DNA of 64,000 nt from Dehalococcoidia bacterium. GTDB lineage: Bacteria > Chloroflexota > Dehalococcoidia > UBA2979. Shown here in pieces: positions 33,034-41,606 of the stretch (within the stretch, counting starts at the first letter, position 1; every line of letters starts with the position of its first letter). The stretch spans positions 3,124 to 67,123 of the forward strand of contig JALOAL010000014.1 of NCBI GenBank assembly GCA_023228825.1. The letters are read 5' to 3'. The translations under genes and the position numbers were made by a program. Below the pieces are notes generated by a model. The model did no database searches, had not been told where the DNA came from, and saw only the letters and a list, made by a program, of their open reading frames with translations.

Positions 33034-35340
33034 CTACTCCTTCGGCAGCAGTTCCGCCAGGATGCGCGTGGGCGACATGGGCGTGTGGTACATGCGCACG
33101 CCGATCGCGTCGTAGATCGCGTTCCGGATCGCCGGCATGGGCGGGACGATGGGCGCTTCGCCCACGCCTCGGACGCCGTAGGGGTGGCCGGGGTTCGGCA
33201 CCTCCACCAGCACCGTGTCGATCATCGGCAGGTCGTTGGCGACGGGCATGCGGTAGTCCAGCAGCGACGCGTTCACCAGGTGCCCCTCGTCGTCGTAGAC
33301 GTACTCCTCGTGCAGCGCCATGCCGATGCCCTGCGCGGCGCCGCCCTGCAGTTGGCCTTCCACGTAGGCGGGGTGGATGGCGGTGCCCACGTCCTGGATG
33401 GCCGTGTAACGCAGGATGGTGACCTTGCCCGTCTCCCGGTCCACCTCCAGGTCCACGATGTGGCCGGCGTACGCCGCGCCCTGCGTGTTCTTGCGGACGG
33501 TGGAGGAGACGGCGATGAGGCCGCCGGTGCGCTGCAACTGGCCCGCGATCTCACGGAACGTGAAGCGCCGCGGCTTGCCCTCGTCGTCGTCGGGGCCGGT
33601 GACGGCGCCGTCGTCGTTGTAGGTGACCTGGTCCGCCTCGATGTTCCAGATGCGGGCGGCGCGGGCCACCACCTGGCGGCGGATCTCCTGGCCGAGTTCG
33701 TAGGCCACCCAGCCGCCGGCGAAGGTGGTGCGGCTGCCGCCGGTCACGCCCGTCCACCCCACGGAGTCCGTGTCCGTCACCTGCGGCTTCACGTCCTGCA
33801 TGGTCACGCCCAGCGTCTCCGCCAACTGCATGGCCAGCGACGCGCGCGTGCCGCCGATGTCCGTGGAGCCCAGGATCAGGCTGACGGTGCCGTCCGAGTT
33901 CACCGTGGCGCTGGAGGACGACTCCATGCCGCCGTTGAACCAGAAGCCCAGCGCCACGCCTCGGCCGCGGTCCTCGCCCTGGAGTTCGGAGGTGTAGTGG
34001 GGGTGGTCCTTCACCGCCTGCATCACCGCCACAGCGCCAATGCGGGGCAGGGGCTGGCCCACGGAGTTCGTGGCGCCCTCGTGCGCTGCGTTCTTCAGGC
34101 GCAGGTCCATGGGATCCACCTGGAGCATCTCCGCCAGTTCGTCCAGCGTGGCCTCCACGGCGTACTCCGCCTGCGGCGCGCCCGGCGCGCGGTAGGCGGC
34201 CGTCTTCGGCGTGTTCGTCACCACGTCGAACGCGTCGATGCGCTGGTTGTCGATGCTGTAGGGGGCCAGGGCGCAGAGCGCACCGGCGCCCACGGGGGAG
34301 CCGGGGTAGGCGCCGGCCGCAAAGGCGAGGTAGACCTCCGCCGCGGTGATAGTGCCGTCACGCTTCGCGCCGACCTTGACGCGGTTGTACGTGGCGGAGG
34401 TGGGGCCGGTGGCGCGGATCACGTCCGCGCGCGGCATCCACATCTTGACCGGCCGCCCGGTCTTCCGAGACATCACGGCGGCCAGCGGTTCCAGGTAGAC
34501 GGGGATCTTCCCGCCGAAGCCGCCGCCGATCTCCATCGGCACCACCTTGATGCGCGACTCCGGGACCCGCAGCAACGCGGACAGTTGGCCGCGCACGGCG
34601 AAGGCGCCCTGCGTGGACGTCCACACCGTGATCTGGCCGTCGTGGTTCCAGATGGCCGTGCCGTTCTGAGGCTCGATGTAGCCCTGGTGGAACTGGCTCG
34701 TGGTGTACTCGCGCTCCAGGACCACGTCCGCGGCCTCGAAGCCGGCTTCGATGTCACCCTTCTCGATGCGCATGTGCATGGCGATGTTGGTGGGCACGTC
34801 TGTGGGCGTGTCCACGCCCCGCGCGCGCACGTTGGTGCGCAGGTCCTCCAGCAGGACGGGCGCGTTCGCTAGCATGGCGTCCCGCACGTCGATGACCGGC
34901 GGCAGCACCTCGTACTCCACGTCGATGAGGGCGAGCGCGTCTTCCGCGACGTGGAGGTCGGTGGCGGCGACGGCGGCGACGGCGTGCCCGTGGTAGAGCA
35001 CCTTGGTGCCGGCGAGCACGTTCTCCACCAGCCAGACCGGGTTCGCGGAGCCCTCGCCCAGGTCGAGCGTGCCCTCCTCCGGGCGGGGGAAGTCCGCGTT
35101 GGTGATGACGGCCTTCACGCCTGGCAGCGCCGCCGCCTTCGACGTGTCGATGCTGACGATGCGCGCGTGCGCGTGCGGGCTGCGGAGGACGGCGCCGTAG
35201 AGCATGCCCTCCAGGCGGATGTCCGCGCCGTATTCGGCGCGGCCGGTGACCTTGTCCACCCCGTCGGGGCGGACGGGGTTGGTGCCAATGACGCGGTACT
35301 CCGGCTTCGTGCCGGGCGCCTTCTCAGGGGTGGCAACCAT
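33034..35340 (-). CDS. Molybdenum hydroxylase, large molybdopterin-binding subunit
   Basis: The 768-residue protein is the catalytic subunit of an xanthine dehydrogenase/aldehyde oxidase family enzyme, which hydroxylates its substrate with water-derived oxygen. It shows the family start RPDGVDKVTGRAEYGADIR, cofactor contacts GGGFGGKIPVYLEPL, RAPGAPQAEYAVE and GGSRTTFAGGW, and the catalytic Glu in GVGEAPIVPPMPA near the C-terminus. The active-site loop is AYRAPGAPQ. CO dehydrogenases have AYRCSFR (form I), so this is not a form I CODH. It begins directly after the 2Fe-2S gene stop. The substrate is unknown; N-heterocycles and aromatic CoA esters are among the family's targets. Confidence 0.9.
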   Translation of the reverse strand: MVATPEKAPGTKPEYRVIGTNPVRPDGVDKVTGRAEYGADIRLEGMLYGAVLRSPHAHARIVSIDTSKAAALPGVKAVITNADFPRPEEGTLDLGEGSANPVWLVENVLAGTKVLYHGHAVAAVAATDLHVAEDALALIDVEYEVLPPVIDVRDAMLANAPVLLEDLRTNVRARGVDTPTDVPTNIAMHMRIEKGDIEAGFEAADVVLEREYTTSQFHQGYIEPQNGTAIWNHDGQITVWTSTQGAFAVRGQLSALLRVPESRIKVVPMEIGGGFGGKIPVYLEPLAAVMSRKTGRPVKMWMPRADVIRATGPTSATYNRVKVGAKRDGTITAAEVYLAFAAGAYPGSPVGAGALCALAPYSIDNQRIDAFDVVTNTPKTAAYRAPGAPQAEYAVEATLDELAEMLQVDPMDLRLKNAAHEGATNSVGQPLPRIGAVAVMQAVKDHPHYTSELQGEDRGRGVALGFWFNGGMESSSSATVNSDGTVSLILGSTDIGGTRASLAMQLAETLGVTMQDVKPQVTDTDSVGWTGVTGGSRTTFAGGWVAYELGQEIRRQVVARAARIWNIEADQVTYNDDGAVTGPDDDEGKPRRFTFREIAGQLQRTGGLIAVSSTVRKNTQGAAYAGHIVDLEVDRETGKVTILRYTAIQDVGTAIHPAYVEGQLQGGAAQGIGMALHEEYVYDDEGHLVNASLLDYRMPVANDLPMIDTVLVEVPNPGHPYGVRGVGEAPIVPPMPAIRNAIYDAIGVRMYHTPMSPTRILAELLPKE

Positions 35341-35850
35341 CTAGGCCTCCTTCATCTCGTTCGCGGCGATGTCCACCGCGCGGATGATCTTGTCGTAGCC
35401 GGTGCAGCGGCAGAGGTTGCCGGCCAGCCAGAAGCGGGTTTCCTCCTCCGTGGGGCTGGGGTTCTGGTCCAGCAGCGCCTTGGAGGCGATGAGGAAGCCC
35501 GGGGTGCAGATACCGCACTGCAGGGCCGCCTCGTCCAGGTAGGCGCGCTGCAGGGGATGCAGTTGCTCGCCCTGCGCCATGCCCTCCACCGTGGTGATGG
35601 TGGAACCTTCCACCTCCGCGGCCATCACCAGGCAGGAGTTCACCAGGCGGCCGTCCATGATGACGGAACATGCGCCGCAGTTGCCGTTGTTGCAGCCCTC
35701 CTTGGAGCCGGTCATGCCCAGGCGCTCGCGCAGCGCCTCCAGCAGGGAGTCGCGGCTGGAGGAGAGCCACGACCTCTCGTCGCCGTTGATGTTTGCGGTG
35801 ATGACGATTTGCTCGCTGGCGCCGGAGGCGCCCGTTGCTTCTGTGGTCAT
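35341..35850 (-). CDS. Molybdenum hydroxylase, 2Fe-2S subunit
   Basis: The 169-residue protein has both iron-sulfur domains of the family. The N-terminal plant-type cluster is in GCNNGNCGACSVIMDG with a later Cys in VNSCLV, and the C-terminal helical cluster has CGICTPGFL and CRCTGYDKI. A ~15-residue Ala/Ser/Gly-rich extension precedes the domain. It transfers electrons from the molybdenum centre to FAD. The order FAD subunit, 2Fe-2S subunit, large subunit, MoaD-like protein is preserved on one strand with near-zero gaps. Confidence 0.93.
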   Translation of the reverse strand: MTTEATGASGASEQIVITANINGDERSWLSSSRDSLLEALRERLGMTGSKEGCNNGNCGACSVIMDGRLVNSCLVMAAEVEGSTITTVEGMAQGEQLHPLQRAYLDEAALQCGICTPGFLIASKALLDQNPSPTEEETRFWLAGNLCRCTGYDKIIRAVDIAANEMKEA

Positions 35851-35875
35851 GTCTATTCCTCGCCTAACCCTCGGC

Positions 35876-36748
35876 CTAACCCTCGTTGCGGGCGCGTGCG
35901 GCGGCCGCGCGGACGACGCGCGCCGTGAGGACGCCCGCCAAGTGTTTGCGTTGCTGGATGGAGCCGCGCATGTCCGTGATGGGCTGCGCGGCGGCGGAGG
36001 CGGCCGCGGAGGCGGCCTCGATGCTGACGTCGTCCAGGCGGCGGCCGACCAGGGCCTGCGCGGCGTCCGTGAGCAGCAGCGGCGTGGGGGCCGCAGCGCC
36101 GAGGGCGAGCCGGGCGTCCTGCACCACGTCGCCGTCCAGGGTGATCACGGCCGCGGCGTTCACCACGGCGATGTCCATCTCGTTCCGTGGGATGAAGCGC
36201 TCCCAGGCGGAGCCGCTGTTGGCGGCGGGCGCCGGGAAGTGCAGCGTGACGATGAACTCTCCCGGCTCCAGCACGCTGCGCCCGGGCCCGGTGCAGAACT
36301 CGGCGATGGGCACCTCGCGGCGCCCGCCCGGGCCGGCGATACGCGCCACACCGTCCAGCACGATCATCGCGGGGATGCTGTCCGCGGCGGGCGAGGCGTT
36401 CGCGAGGTTACCCCCCAGCGAGGCGCGCCCCTGGATGGCCGTGCCGCCGATCACGTGGGAGGCGGCGACCAGCGCCGGGTAGTGGGCCTGCACGTCCGGG
36501 TGTCCGTAGACCTGGTAGAGCGGCGTGGCCGCCCCCACCGTCAGGCCGTCTGAGGCGTCATAGGTGATGCCCATGACGTCCGGGATGTGCTTGATGTCGA
36601 CGAACAGGTCGATGTCCCGTCGCCGTTCCCGCGCCAGGACGATGACGTCCGTCCCGCCGGCGAGCACCCGAGCCTCCTCGCCGCCGTCGCGGAGCATCTG
36701 CACCGCCTGGTCCACGGAGGTGGCACGCGCATATCTGACAGCCTGCAT
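35876..36748 (-). CDS. Molybdenum hydroxylase, FAD-binding medium subunit
   Basis: The 290-residue protein has the VAO-type FAD fold of CoxM/XdhB subunits: the first FAD motif VLAGGTDVI near residues 31-39, the second GGTAIQGRASLGGNLANASP near 100-119, and a C-terminal CoxM domain with RRLDDVSIEAASAA. It passes electrons from the 2Fe-2S subunit to an external acceptor. I start at ATG 36746-36748 (MQAVRYARATSVDQA), the family start; a longer frame upstream is unrelated. A 255-base gap upstream must hold the operon promoter, but I see no clear boxes there. Confidence 0.9.
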   Translation of the reverse strand: MQAVRYARATSVDQAVQMLRDGGEEARVLAGGTDVIVLARERRRDIDLFVDIKHIPDVMGITYDASDGLTVGAATPLYQVYGHPDVQAHYPALVAASHVIGGTAIQGRASLGGNLANASPAADSIPAMIVLDGVARIAGPGGRREVPIAEFCTGPGRSVLEPGEFIVTLHFPAPAANSGSAWERFIPRNEMDIAVVNAAAVITLDGDVVQDARLALGAAAPTPLLLTDAAQALVGRRLDDVSIEAASAAASAAAQPITDMRGSIQQRKHLAGVLTARVVRAAAARARNEG

Positions 36749-37003
36749 CCGGCATCCTCTCTGAGCGCGTACCGGGCCAGCCTCGTGGCCGTCGAGCCTC
36801 CGCTGCGGTCCCGGCGCGCGAATGAGATGGGTCAGGGGCCCGTGCCCGCACGTCACGAGGTGACTCGTGCGCCTGGGCAGCCCCGCGATCATCGTGGGGA
36901 TTATGCCACGCCCGCATAGGGTTGCTCAGCGTCTTGCCGCCAGGGGCGAGACGATCCCGTATTCACGCACCGCAGACGCGGCCCGGAGGCTGCACCGGCG
37001 GTG

Positions 37004-37222
37004 CTATCCGGAGCGCTGGTCGCGTAGCAGCGCGCCCAGGATCATGGACGCCCCAAGGGCGATGGCAATGGCCGGCAGGATGATCTCGAAGCGCAGTGTG
37101 GCCATGTCCGTGGCGTCCAGCAGGAACAGCACGCCCAGCACGGCGAAGGTCACGCCGGCCAGCGCCGCCCCGAGGTCGAAGCGGTCGCCGCGCTCGCGGG
37201 GCTCGTCAGGTTTCGGCGCCAT
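37004..37222 (-). CDS. Small two-helix membrane protein
   Basis: The 72-residue protein has a charged, hydrophilic start (PKPDEPRERGDRFD) and two membrane helices, roughly 18-36 and 45-64, joined by a short loop. Its ATG overlaps the stop of the PspC-domain gene by one base, so the two are translationally coupled. The helix pair resembles the LiaF-type membrane hairpin of its neighbour, suggesting a shared envelope-stress role; that is an inference. Confidence 0.65.
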   Translation of the reverse strand: MAPKPDEPRERGDRFDLGAALAGVTFAVLGVLFLLDATDMATLRFEIILPAIAIALGASMILGALLRDQRSG

Positions 37223-38211
37223 CAGTCCACCTTCCCCTGGCCGAAGACGCTGGAGAGTTCAATGTCCATCCGCCGGTCCGCTTCGGCCCAGCCGGGCGGC
37301 GTGTAGGTGCGGCTATTGAGGATGCCGCTGGTGGACACGTTGGGGCCTTCGATGGATCCGAAGACGGAGTTCACGTCCAGCCGCGCGGGCACGCCAGCGG
37401 GCAGGAGCACGGTCGCCTGCCCGAACACCACGCTCACCTCGACCTCTACGGTCTCGCCAGCGGGCACGTCCAGGCGGCGGAGGTCCACCGTGAGTGAACC
37501 GAAGGCGTAGGAGTAGGAGGAGTCCAGTTCTTCCAGGTTGTTCACCACCACGTGGGACTCGCCGAACGCGCCGTCGATGTCCAGTCTGACGTCCGCGATG
37601 CGGCTGACCCCCAGCACGGCGGTGAGGATCAGCGCCAGCGCCAGCAGGCCGCCGTTCAGGCCTCGGCGTGCCTCCACCACCATGAACAGGCCGACCAGGA
37701 TGAGCGCGGCCGCCGTCACCACTGCCCACAGCGAGAAGTCCAGGTCGAGGTCGATGTCCAACTGCGAGAGCAGGAACACCACGCCGACCAGCACGAGGAG
37801 GAAGCCCCAGATGATGCCGCTGCTGCTGCTGCGGCCCCGACCGCGCCCTCGGGCTCGGTCGCCGCGTTCCGTCCCCCCATGGTCGGCTGCCGCACCGGAA
37901 GGCTCCTCCGGAATGATGATCCACGCGCCGATGTACGCCAGGACGCCGAGCCCGTTGCTCAGCAGCGCGATCACGGCCAGCGCGATGCGGACCAGCGTCG
38001 GATCAACGTCGAAGTAGTCGGCGAGGCCGCCAGCGACGCCGCCGAACCAGGAGTCCCTCTTCGACCGGTAGAGTCGCCTGCCGCCCTCGGCTGCCGGCGG
38101 CGGCTGGCCGGGCTGCGCGTCCGCTCGAGGCGCCACTTGCTCCGCACGCAGGTCCGGCGCCTCGGACGGGACTCCGTCCTGAGGGTCGTCCGGAGGAGGG
38201 GTAGTGGTCAT
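37222..38211 (-). CDS. PspC-domain and LiaF-like envelope-stress protein
   Basis: The 329-residue protein has a Pro-rich start, a PspC domain at about residues 47-105 (LYRSKRDSWFGGVAGGLADY and VLAYIGAWIIIPEE), a membrane hairpin pair around 125-195, and a C-terminal beta-helical region that resembles the LiaF/DUF2154 domain (SYAFGSLTVDLRRLDVPAGE, VSVVFGQATVLLPAGV, VNSVFGSIEG, LSSVFGQG). The repeated V-x-VFG strand units are the LiaF hallmark. In Firmicutes LiaF inhibits a cell-envelope two-component system. No such system is encoded nearby. Confidence 0.85.
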   Translation of the reverse strand: MTTTPPPDDPQDGVPSEAPDLRAEQVAPRADAQPGQPPPAAEGGRRLYRSKRDSWFGGVAGGLADYFDVDPTLVRIALAVIALLSNGLGVLAYIGAWIIIPEEPSGAAADHGGTERGDRARGRGRGRSSSSGIIWGFLLVLVGVVFLLSQLDIDLDLDFSLWAVVTAAALILVGLFMVVEARRGLNGGLLALALILTAVLGVSRIADVRLDIDGAFGESHVVVNNLEELDSSYSYAFGSLTVDLRRLDVPAGETVEVEVSVVFGQATVLLPAGVPARLDVNSVFGSIEGPNVSTSGILNSRTYTPPGWAEADRRMDIELSSVFGQGKVD

Positions 38212-38271
38212 GGAGCGGCCTCCTGTGTTTCGAGGCGGATCGTACGACGTACGCGATGGGCCGTGCGGCCG

Positions 38272-38766
38272 TCAGGCCTCGGAATCACCGCCAGCCTGAA
38301 ACTCTCGGTCGGCGCGTTTGCCCTGGTAGACGCTCATGTCGATCGCGCGCCACACCTCTGGCTCCAGTCGGAAGAGGAGGCGCGGCTCCGTCTGCATGTT
38401 GGCGAAGAAGGCCTCCACCGCGGCGGCCCTTGCTGGATCGCCACGGCCGACGTACTTCTCCGCGAGCATGCGGGAGACGGGCCAGATGTCGTGGCCGGGG
38501 AGTTCGTAGGGCGTAGCCGTGCCGTCCACGCCCACGTGGCCTGGCATGGGCGCCCCCGCCTCGATGCAGAGCGAAGCGCGAGGGTCGTGCATCAGTTGCT
38601 TGCACCACACGCGGTTGGAGGTGCCGGTGATCCAGAAGCCGTCCTCGTGCCAGAGCCACCACACGGGGACGGTGTATGGGCGGCCGTCACGTCGGAGCGT
38701 GGCGATCACCCCGACGAACGGTTCTTGCAGGAAGTGTGCCAGCAGATCGGGGGACATCCTGGGCAT
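38272..38766 (-). CDS. Pyridoxamine 5'-phosphate oxidase-like flavin/F420 protein
   Basis: The 164-residue protein has the split-barrel fold of the PNPOx/F420-dependent reductase superfamily: FVGVIATLRRDGRPYTVPVWWLW at the first strands, ITGTSNRVWCKQLMHDPRASL, and a C-terminal part with YVGRGDPARAAAVEAFFANM. The family binds FMN, F420 or haem; the exact cofactor cannot be read. It is monocistronic or follows the small gene upstream by 38 bases on the same strand. Confidence 0.8.
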   Translation of the reverse strand: MPRMSPDLLAHFLQEPFVGVIATLRRDGRPYTVPVWWLWHEDGFWITGTSNRVWCKQLMHDPRASLCIEAGAPMPGHVGVDGTATPYELPGHDIWPVSRMLAEKYVGRGDPARAAAVEAFFANMQTEPRLLFRLEPEVWRAIDMSVYQGKRADREFQAGGDSEA

Positions 38767-38804
38767 GCGTGGCTCCTCGTGCTGCGTGGCTGGACGTTCC
38801 GGGG

Positions 38805-39044
38805 CTAGTTCGTGGCCTGGACGGGTGGAGGCAGCGCCACGGGCGGCCCGCCTGCGGTGGCGGCGGCGTGGCGGCGCGCCTCGCGGCGGCGGCGCATCTT
38901 GCGGAAGGCGCGCCAGGCCCCGAACCCCACGATCGCGCTGGCGCCGCCGAAGGCCGTCAGGATGGCGACCACCACCGGCATGATGCCTGCGGTCGCAATG
39001 CCGAGGAAACCTCCGGCGAGGCCGAAGGCGAGTGTCTTGAACAC
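38805..39044 (-). CDS. Small single-pass membrane protein
   Basis: The 79-residue product has two hydrophobic stretches close together (FKTLAFGLAGGFLGIATAGIM and VVVAILTAFGGASAIVGFGAW), a basic segment (RKMRRRREARRH) and a Pro/Ala tail. GTG 39044 is chosen because GAGGGAGG stands six bases upstream; a GTG seven codons earlier lacks one. Function is unknown. Confidence 0.6.
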   Translation of the reverse strand: MFKTLAFGLAGGFLGIATAGIMPVVVAILTAFGGASAIVGFGAWRAFRKMRRRREARRHAAATAGGPPVALPPPVQATN

Positions 39045-39401
39045 GAGAAGCCTCCCTCTTCGCACATCCTAACGGCACCGACACGGGATGGTTCATCGGG
39101 GTGACCAGGTCTGCGTCTACCTGGAGGACCACGGGGGGGGAGGCGTCGCCTGTAGGTTCGGCGGCGCTCGCGGCCGGACTCTGACGACTTCGTCCGTTTC
39201 GCCCAGATTCGGTCCGCCCTCCCCGCTCCCCGCTCTTCTCCGCGCCTCCCCGCCTCCGCGCTCGATAGCGCGTTGTGACGGCTCTACCCATGCCCGTCAC
39301 GGCGTCGTACGCGCTGGTGCCTACCCTCGGACCAAGCGACACGTCACGCGGCCTCAGGGTGCCCCTCTGGACAGCCGAGGTCCGCGAGTAAGGAACAGAA
39401 G
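39045..39401. other. 357-base divergent intergenic region
   Basis: No gene is seen here. The stretch carries a G8 run at 39132-39139, a pyrimidine-rich C-rich segment around 39217-39257, and a perfect hairpin CGCGCT (39257-39262)/AGCGCG (39267-39272) with loop CGAT. Promoters for the two divergent genes must lie here, but no clear -35/-10 pair stands out. Confidence 0.6.
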
Positions 39402-39974
39402 ATGGCTTACCAGGAACCTGACATGAGCACGGCCATGGCCGAGCGCGGCATCGGGTGGATCTTTGCCCTGATCGCGGTGGTACTCGGCGCAATCGGTCTG
39501 TTGCGAGGCTTCGGCATCGTGGGGCCGGAGGGGGTGGACATCCCCGGCATCGGGGACGCGGGAGGACTGCAGGCCGCGGTCCAGAGCGACTTCTGGGAGG
39601 GCATCCTGTGGATGCTGCCAGCATTCGCCGCTGCCGTCCTGGCCCTGGCGATGAACAGTTCGCGCACCATTCGTACGGAGGACACCCGGTCGGCCACGCG
39701 CATGACCGCATATGTGCTGGCGGCCGTCACCGTGGTCCTGGGCGCCATCGCCCTGCTGGTGGGCTTTGGCGTGATCGGGGATGAGTACGTAGCCACGGAC
39801 GGCGTGCTCTGGGGCATGGCCTCCATCCTCTTCAGCGTGGTCACCGCTGCGGCGTACGCCACGGAGCCGTCGCCCGCCATGGAGGCGGACTACCTGGCCC
39901 GCCTCGTGGAGGCGAGGACGGCCCGCACCACGACCACCTCGACCGCCCGTCCGGGCACGGAGCCGATGCGCTAG
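39402..39974 (+). CDS. Four-helix membrane protein with internal duplication
   Basis: The 190-residue protein has four membrane helices in two similar pairs. FALIAVVLGAIGLLRGFGIVG (first half, split at GLL) matches LAAVTVVLGAIALLVGFGVIG (second half), and each is followed by an acidic loop and a helix beginning with GxLWM/GxLWG. This indicates an ancient tandem duplication. The C-terminal ~35 residues are Thr/Arg-rich and hydrophilic. No named family is recognised. A good Rho-independent terminator follows the stop. Confidence 0.7.
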   Translation: MAYQEPDMSTAMAERGIGWIFALIAVVLGAIGLLRGFGIVGPEGVDIPGIGDAGGLQAAVQSDFWEGILWMLPAFAAAVLALAMNSSRTIRTEDTRSATRMTAYVLAAVTVVLGAIALLVGFGVIGDEYVATDGVLWGMASILFSVVTAAAYATEPSPAMEADYLARLVEARTARTTTTSTARPGTEPMR

Positions 39975-39991
39975 CAGGCGCGCAGCGGCCC

Positions 39992-40048
39992 CACGAAGGG
40001 CAGCCCGCATGCCGCGTGCATGACGGGCTGCCCTCGTGTGACGGTTTT
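39992..40048 (+). terminator. Rho-independent terminator of the four-helix protein gene
   Basis: CACGAAGGGCAGCCCG at 39992-40007 pairs with CGGGCTGCCCTCGTGTG at 40024-40040, leaving one or two mismatches, with a 16-base loop. TTTT at 40045-40048 follows. It lies 18 bases after the stop. Confidence 0.8.
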
Positions 40049-40115
40049 GTCATACGCGGTGGTTCCGGACGGCACCCCTCGGTAGCGTCAGAGACACGCT
40101 CCGGGGGGTGTTGTC

Positions 40116-40580
40116 ATGCTCAGTTTTCTGATCCAGCCGCGGACGCAGGCGCGCCCGAAAGACCTGCTGCAGCGCCTGCGACGCGCGCGCGCCTCGGGCA
40201 CGGGCGTCTACCTGCGCGACTGGTTCCCGCATCACGAGGGCGCTCCCACGGGGCCAGAGGCGCTGGCCGCCGCCGTGATGGGATGGTGCCGCGAAACCGT
40301 GGGCGCTACGCGGCGTCCCTGGGGCATCGCGCACTTCGACCTGGCCCTCTCGACGGCGGGCGCCCCGTCGACCGCGGAGGCGCTCGCCCCGACCGACGAC
40401 GCGCACGTCGAGGCGCCTCGCAGCCTCTCGCTCCGCCGGCTGGCGCCGAGCGACCTCTACCCCGGCGACATCGTCCTCGCGGAGGTGCAGCGCTACCTGG
40501 CCCAGCGCGCCCCCGTGGGGCACCTGGCGGTGGCCCTCTTCTCCTGGGGCGACGCGGCGCACGAGGCCCTGCGCGGGTAG
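40116..40580 (+). CDS. Unknown soluble protein
   Basis: The product is 154 residues with a very basic N-terminal part (QPRTQARPKDLLQRLRRARA), a predicted alpha/beta centre and no signal or membrane helix. The ATG at 40116 follows GGGGGGTG. Codon use is like its neighbours (high GC3), which supports coding. I recognise no family. The C-terminal segment LYPGDIVLAEVQRYLAQRAP could form a helix-strand unit, but this is only a secondary-structure impression. It lies 91 bases before the hydrolase and may share a transcript with it. Confidence 0.55.
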   Translation: MLSFLIQPRTQARPKDLLQRLRRARASGTGVYLRDWFPHHEGAPTGPEALAAAVMGWCRETVGATRRPWGIAHFDLALSTAGAPSTAEALAPTDDAHVEAPRSLSLRRLAPSDLYPGDIVLAEVQRYLAQRAPVGHLAVALFSWGDAAHEALRG

Positions 40581-40670
40581 GTCCTGTCATCCGGCGTCTC
40601 CACAGACTTCCCCCGAATCGTTACGGTGTCGCCGCTGAGAGGCAGGGACGCCTCGGAGAGTGGGGGCAGC

Positions 40671-41564
40671 ATGGGCAGCATCACGGCGGTGGACGAGCAC
40701 ACGGGACGCAAGTTCTACCTGGACGACCCGGACGATCTGGAGCCGGACGAGCAGGTGGTCTTCCTGCTGAGCCTGCACGGCGGCGGCTCCGTGGGGCACT
40801 GGCAGCGCCTCTACTTCCCGGCGGTCGACTTCAAGGAGCGCTACCGGCTGGTGGTGGCCACGCCGTCCGCCGCCACGAAGGAGCCCTCGCGCCGCTGGGT
40901 GGGCGAGGCGGACGATGAGCACCTGCGCAACATCGTGGAGTATGTCTTCGGGCGGTACGGGGTGGATCGCATCCGGTCATTCTGGCTGGTGGGGCATTCC
41001 CAGGGCGGGATGACCTCCAACCGGCTCCTGAACACGGACTACTTCGCGCAGCGGGTGGACGGCTGGCTCAGCCTGTCCGGCGGCCGCATCGGCCCGGTGG
41101 ACTTGCCGGAGTCGTTCTTTGCGCCGGTGCGTGTGGGGATGCCGCAGCCGGAGCGGGGCAGCGGCCCTCGGCCAGGGCGTGCGGCAGAGGTGGACGCTGA
41201 CATCTCCTTCATCTTCGCCACCGGCGAACACGAGATCGTCGCCCTGCCGCAGACCTCGCCGTGGGCGGAGAAGTACGGCGCGGGCCCGCGCGAGCGAAGA
41301 CCGGACGTGACGGACGAGGAGCCCGGCCAGATCTACGATTCCTCACGCGAGGGCCGCTCTACACCGGCCTGGGGCCTCATCCCCAGGCCGGGCACGGCGG
41401 AGGTCTATGTCTACCCGAACGCCCGAGGCGGTCACGTGATTGCGGACGTGGTGCGGCTGGACAAGGGCCACACGGAGGGCCTGGAGCCGAACGTGACGCG
41501 CACCCTGCTGGAGATGGTCACCTCGGCGCCGGGCGGCAAGGCGCGAACGCTGCTCTCGGGCTGA
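40671..41564 (+). CDS. Alpha/beta hydrolase, esterase/PHB-depolymerase-like
   Basis: The 297-residue protein has an alpha/beta-hydrolase layout: oxyanion region LLSLHGGGSVGHWQR, nucleophile elbow WLVGHSQGGMTS (G-x-S-x-G, Ser near residue 109), a possible acid in the FIFATGEHEIV strand, and a late GGHVIADVVRLDKGHTEGLE with the likely catalytic His. It resembles carboxylesterases of the PHB depolymerase/feruloyl type but lacks a signal peptide. I choose ATG 40671, preceded by GGGGGC; GTG 40626 is an in-frame alternative. Confidence 0.75.
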   Translation: MGSITAVDEHTGRKFYLDDPDDLEPDEQVVFLLSLHGGGSVGHWQRLYFPAVDFKERYRLVVATPSAATKEPSRRWVGEADDEHLRNIVEYVFGRYGVDRIRSFWLVGHSQGGMTSNRLLNTDYFAQRVDGWLSLSGGRIGPVDLPESFFAPVRVGMPQPERGSGPRPGRAAEVDADISFIFATGEHEIVALPQTSPWAEKYGAGPRERRPDVTDEEPGQIYDSSREGRSTPAWGLIPRPGTAEVYVYPNARGGHVIADVVRLDKGHTEGLEPNVTRTLLEMVTSAPGGKARTLLSG

Positions 41565-41606
41565 GTCGCACCGTTAGCCGCGAAGCCCCTCGCCGGCGGG
41601 TGCGGA

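Noticed and set aside
33034..36748. Carbon monoxide dehydrogenase (coxMSL)
   Set aside because: Gene order fits, but the large subunit has AYRAPGAPQ, not the AYRCSFR signature of form I CO dehydrogenase, and also departs from form II.
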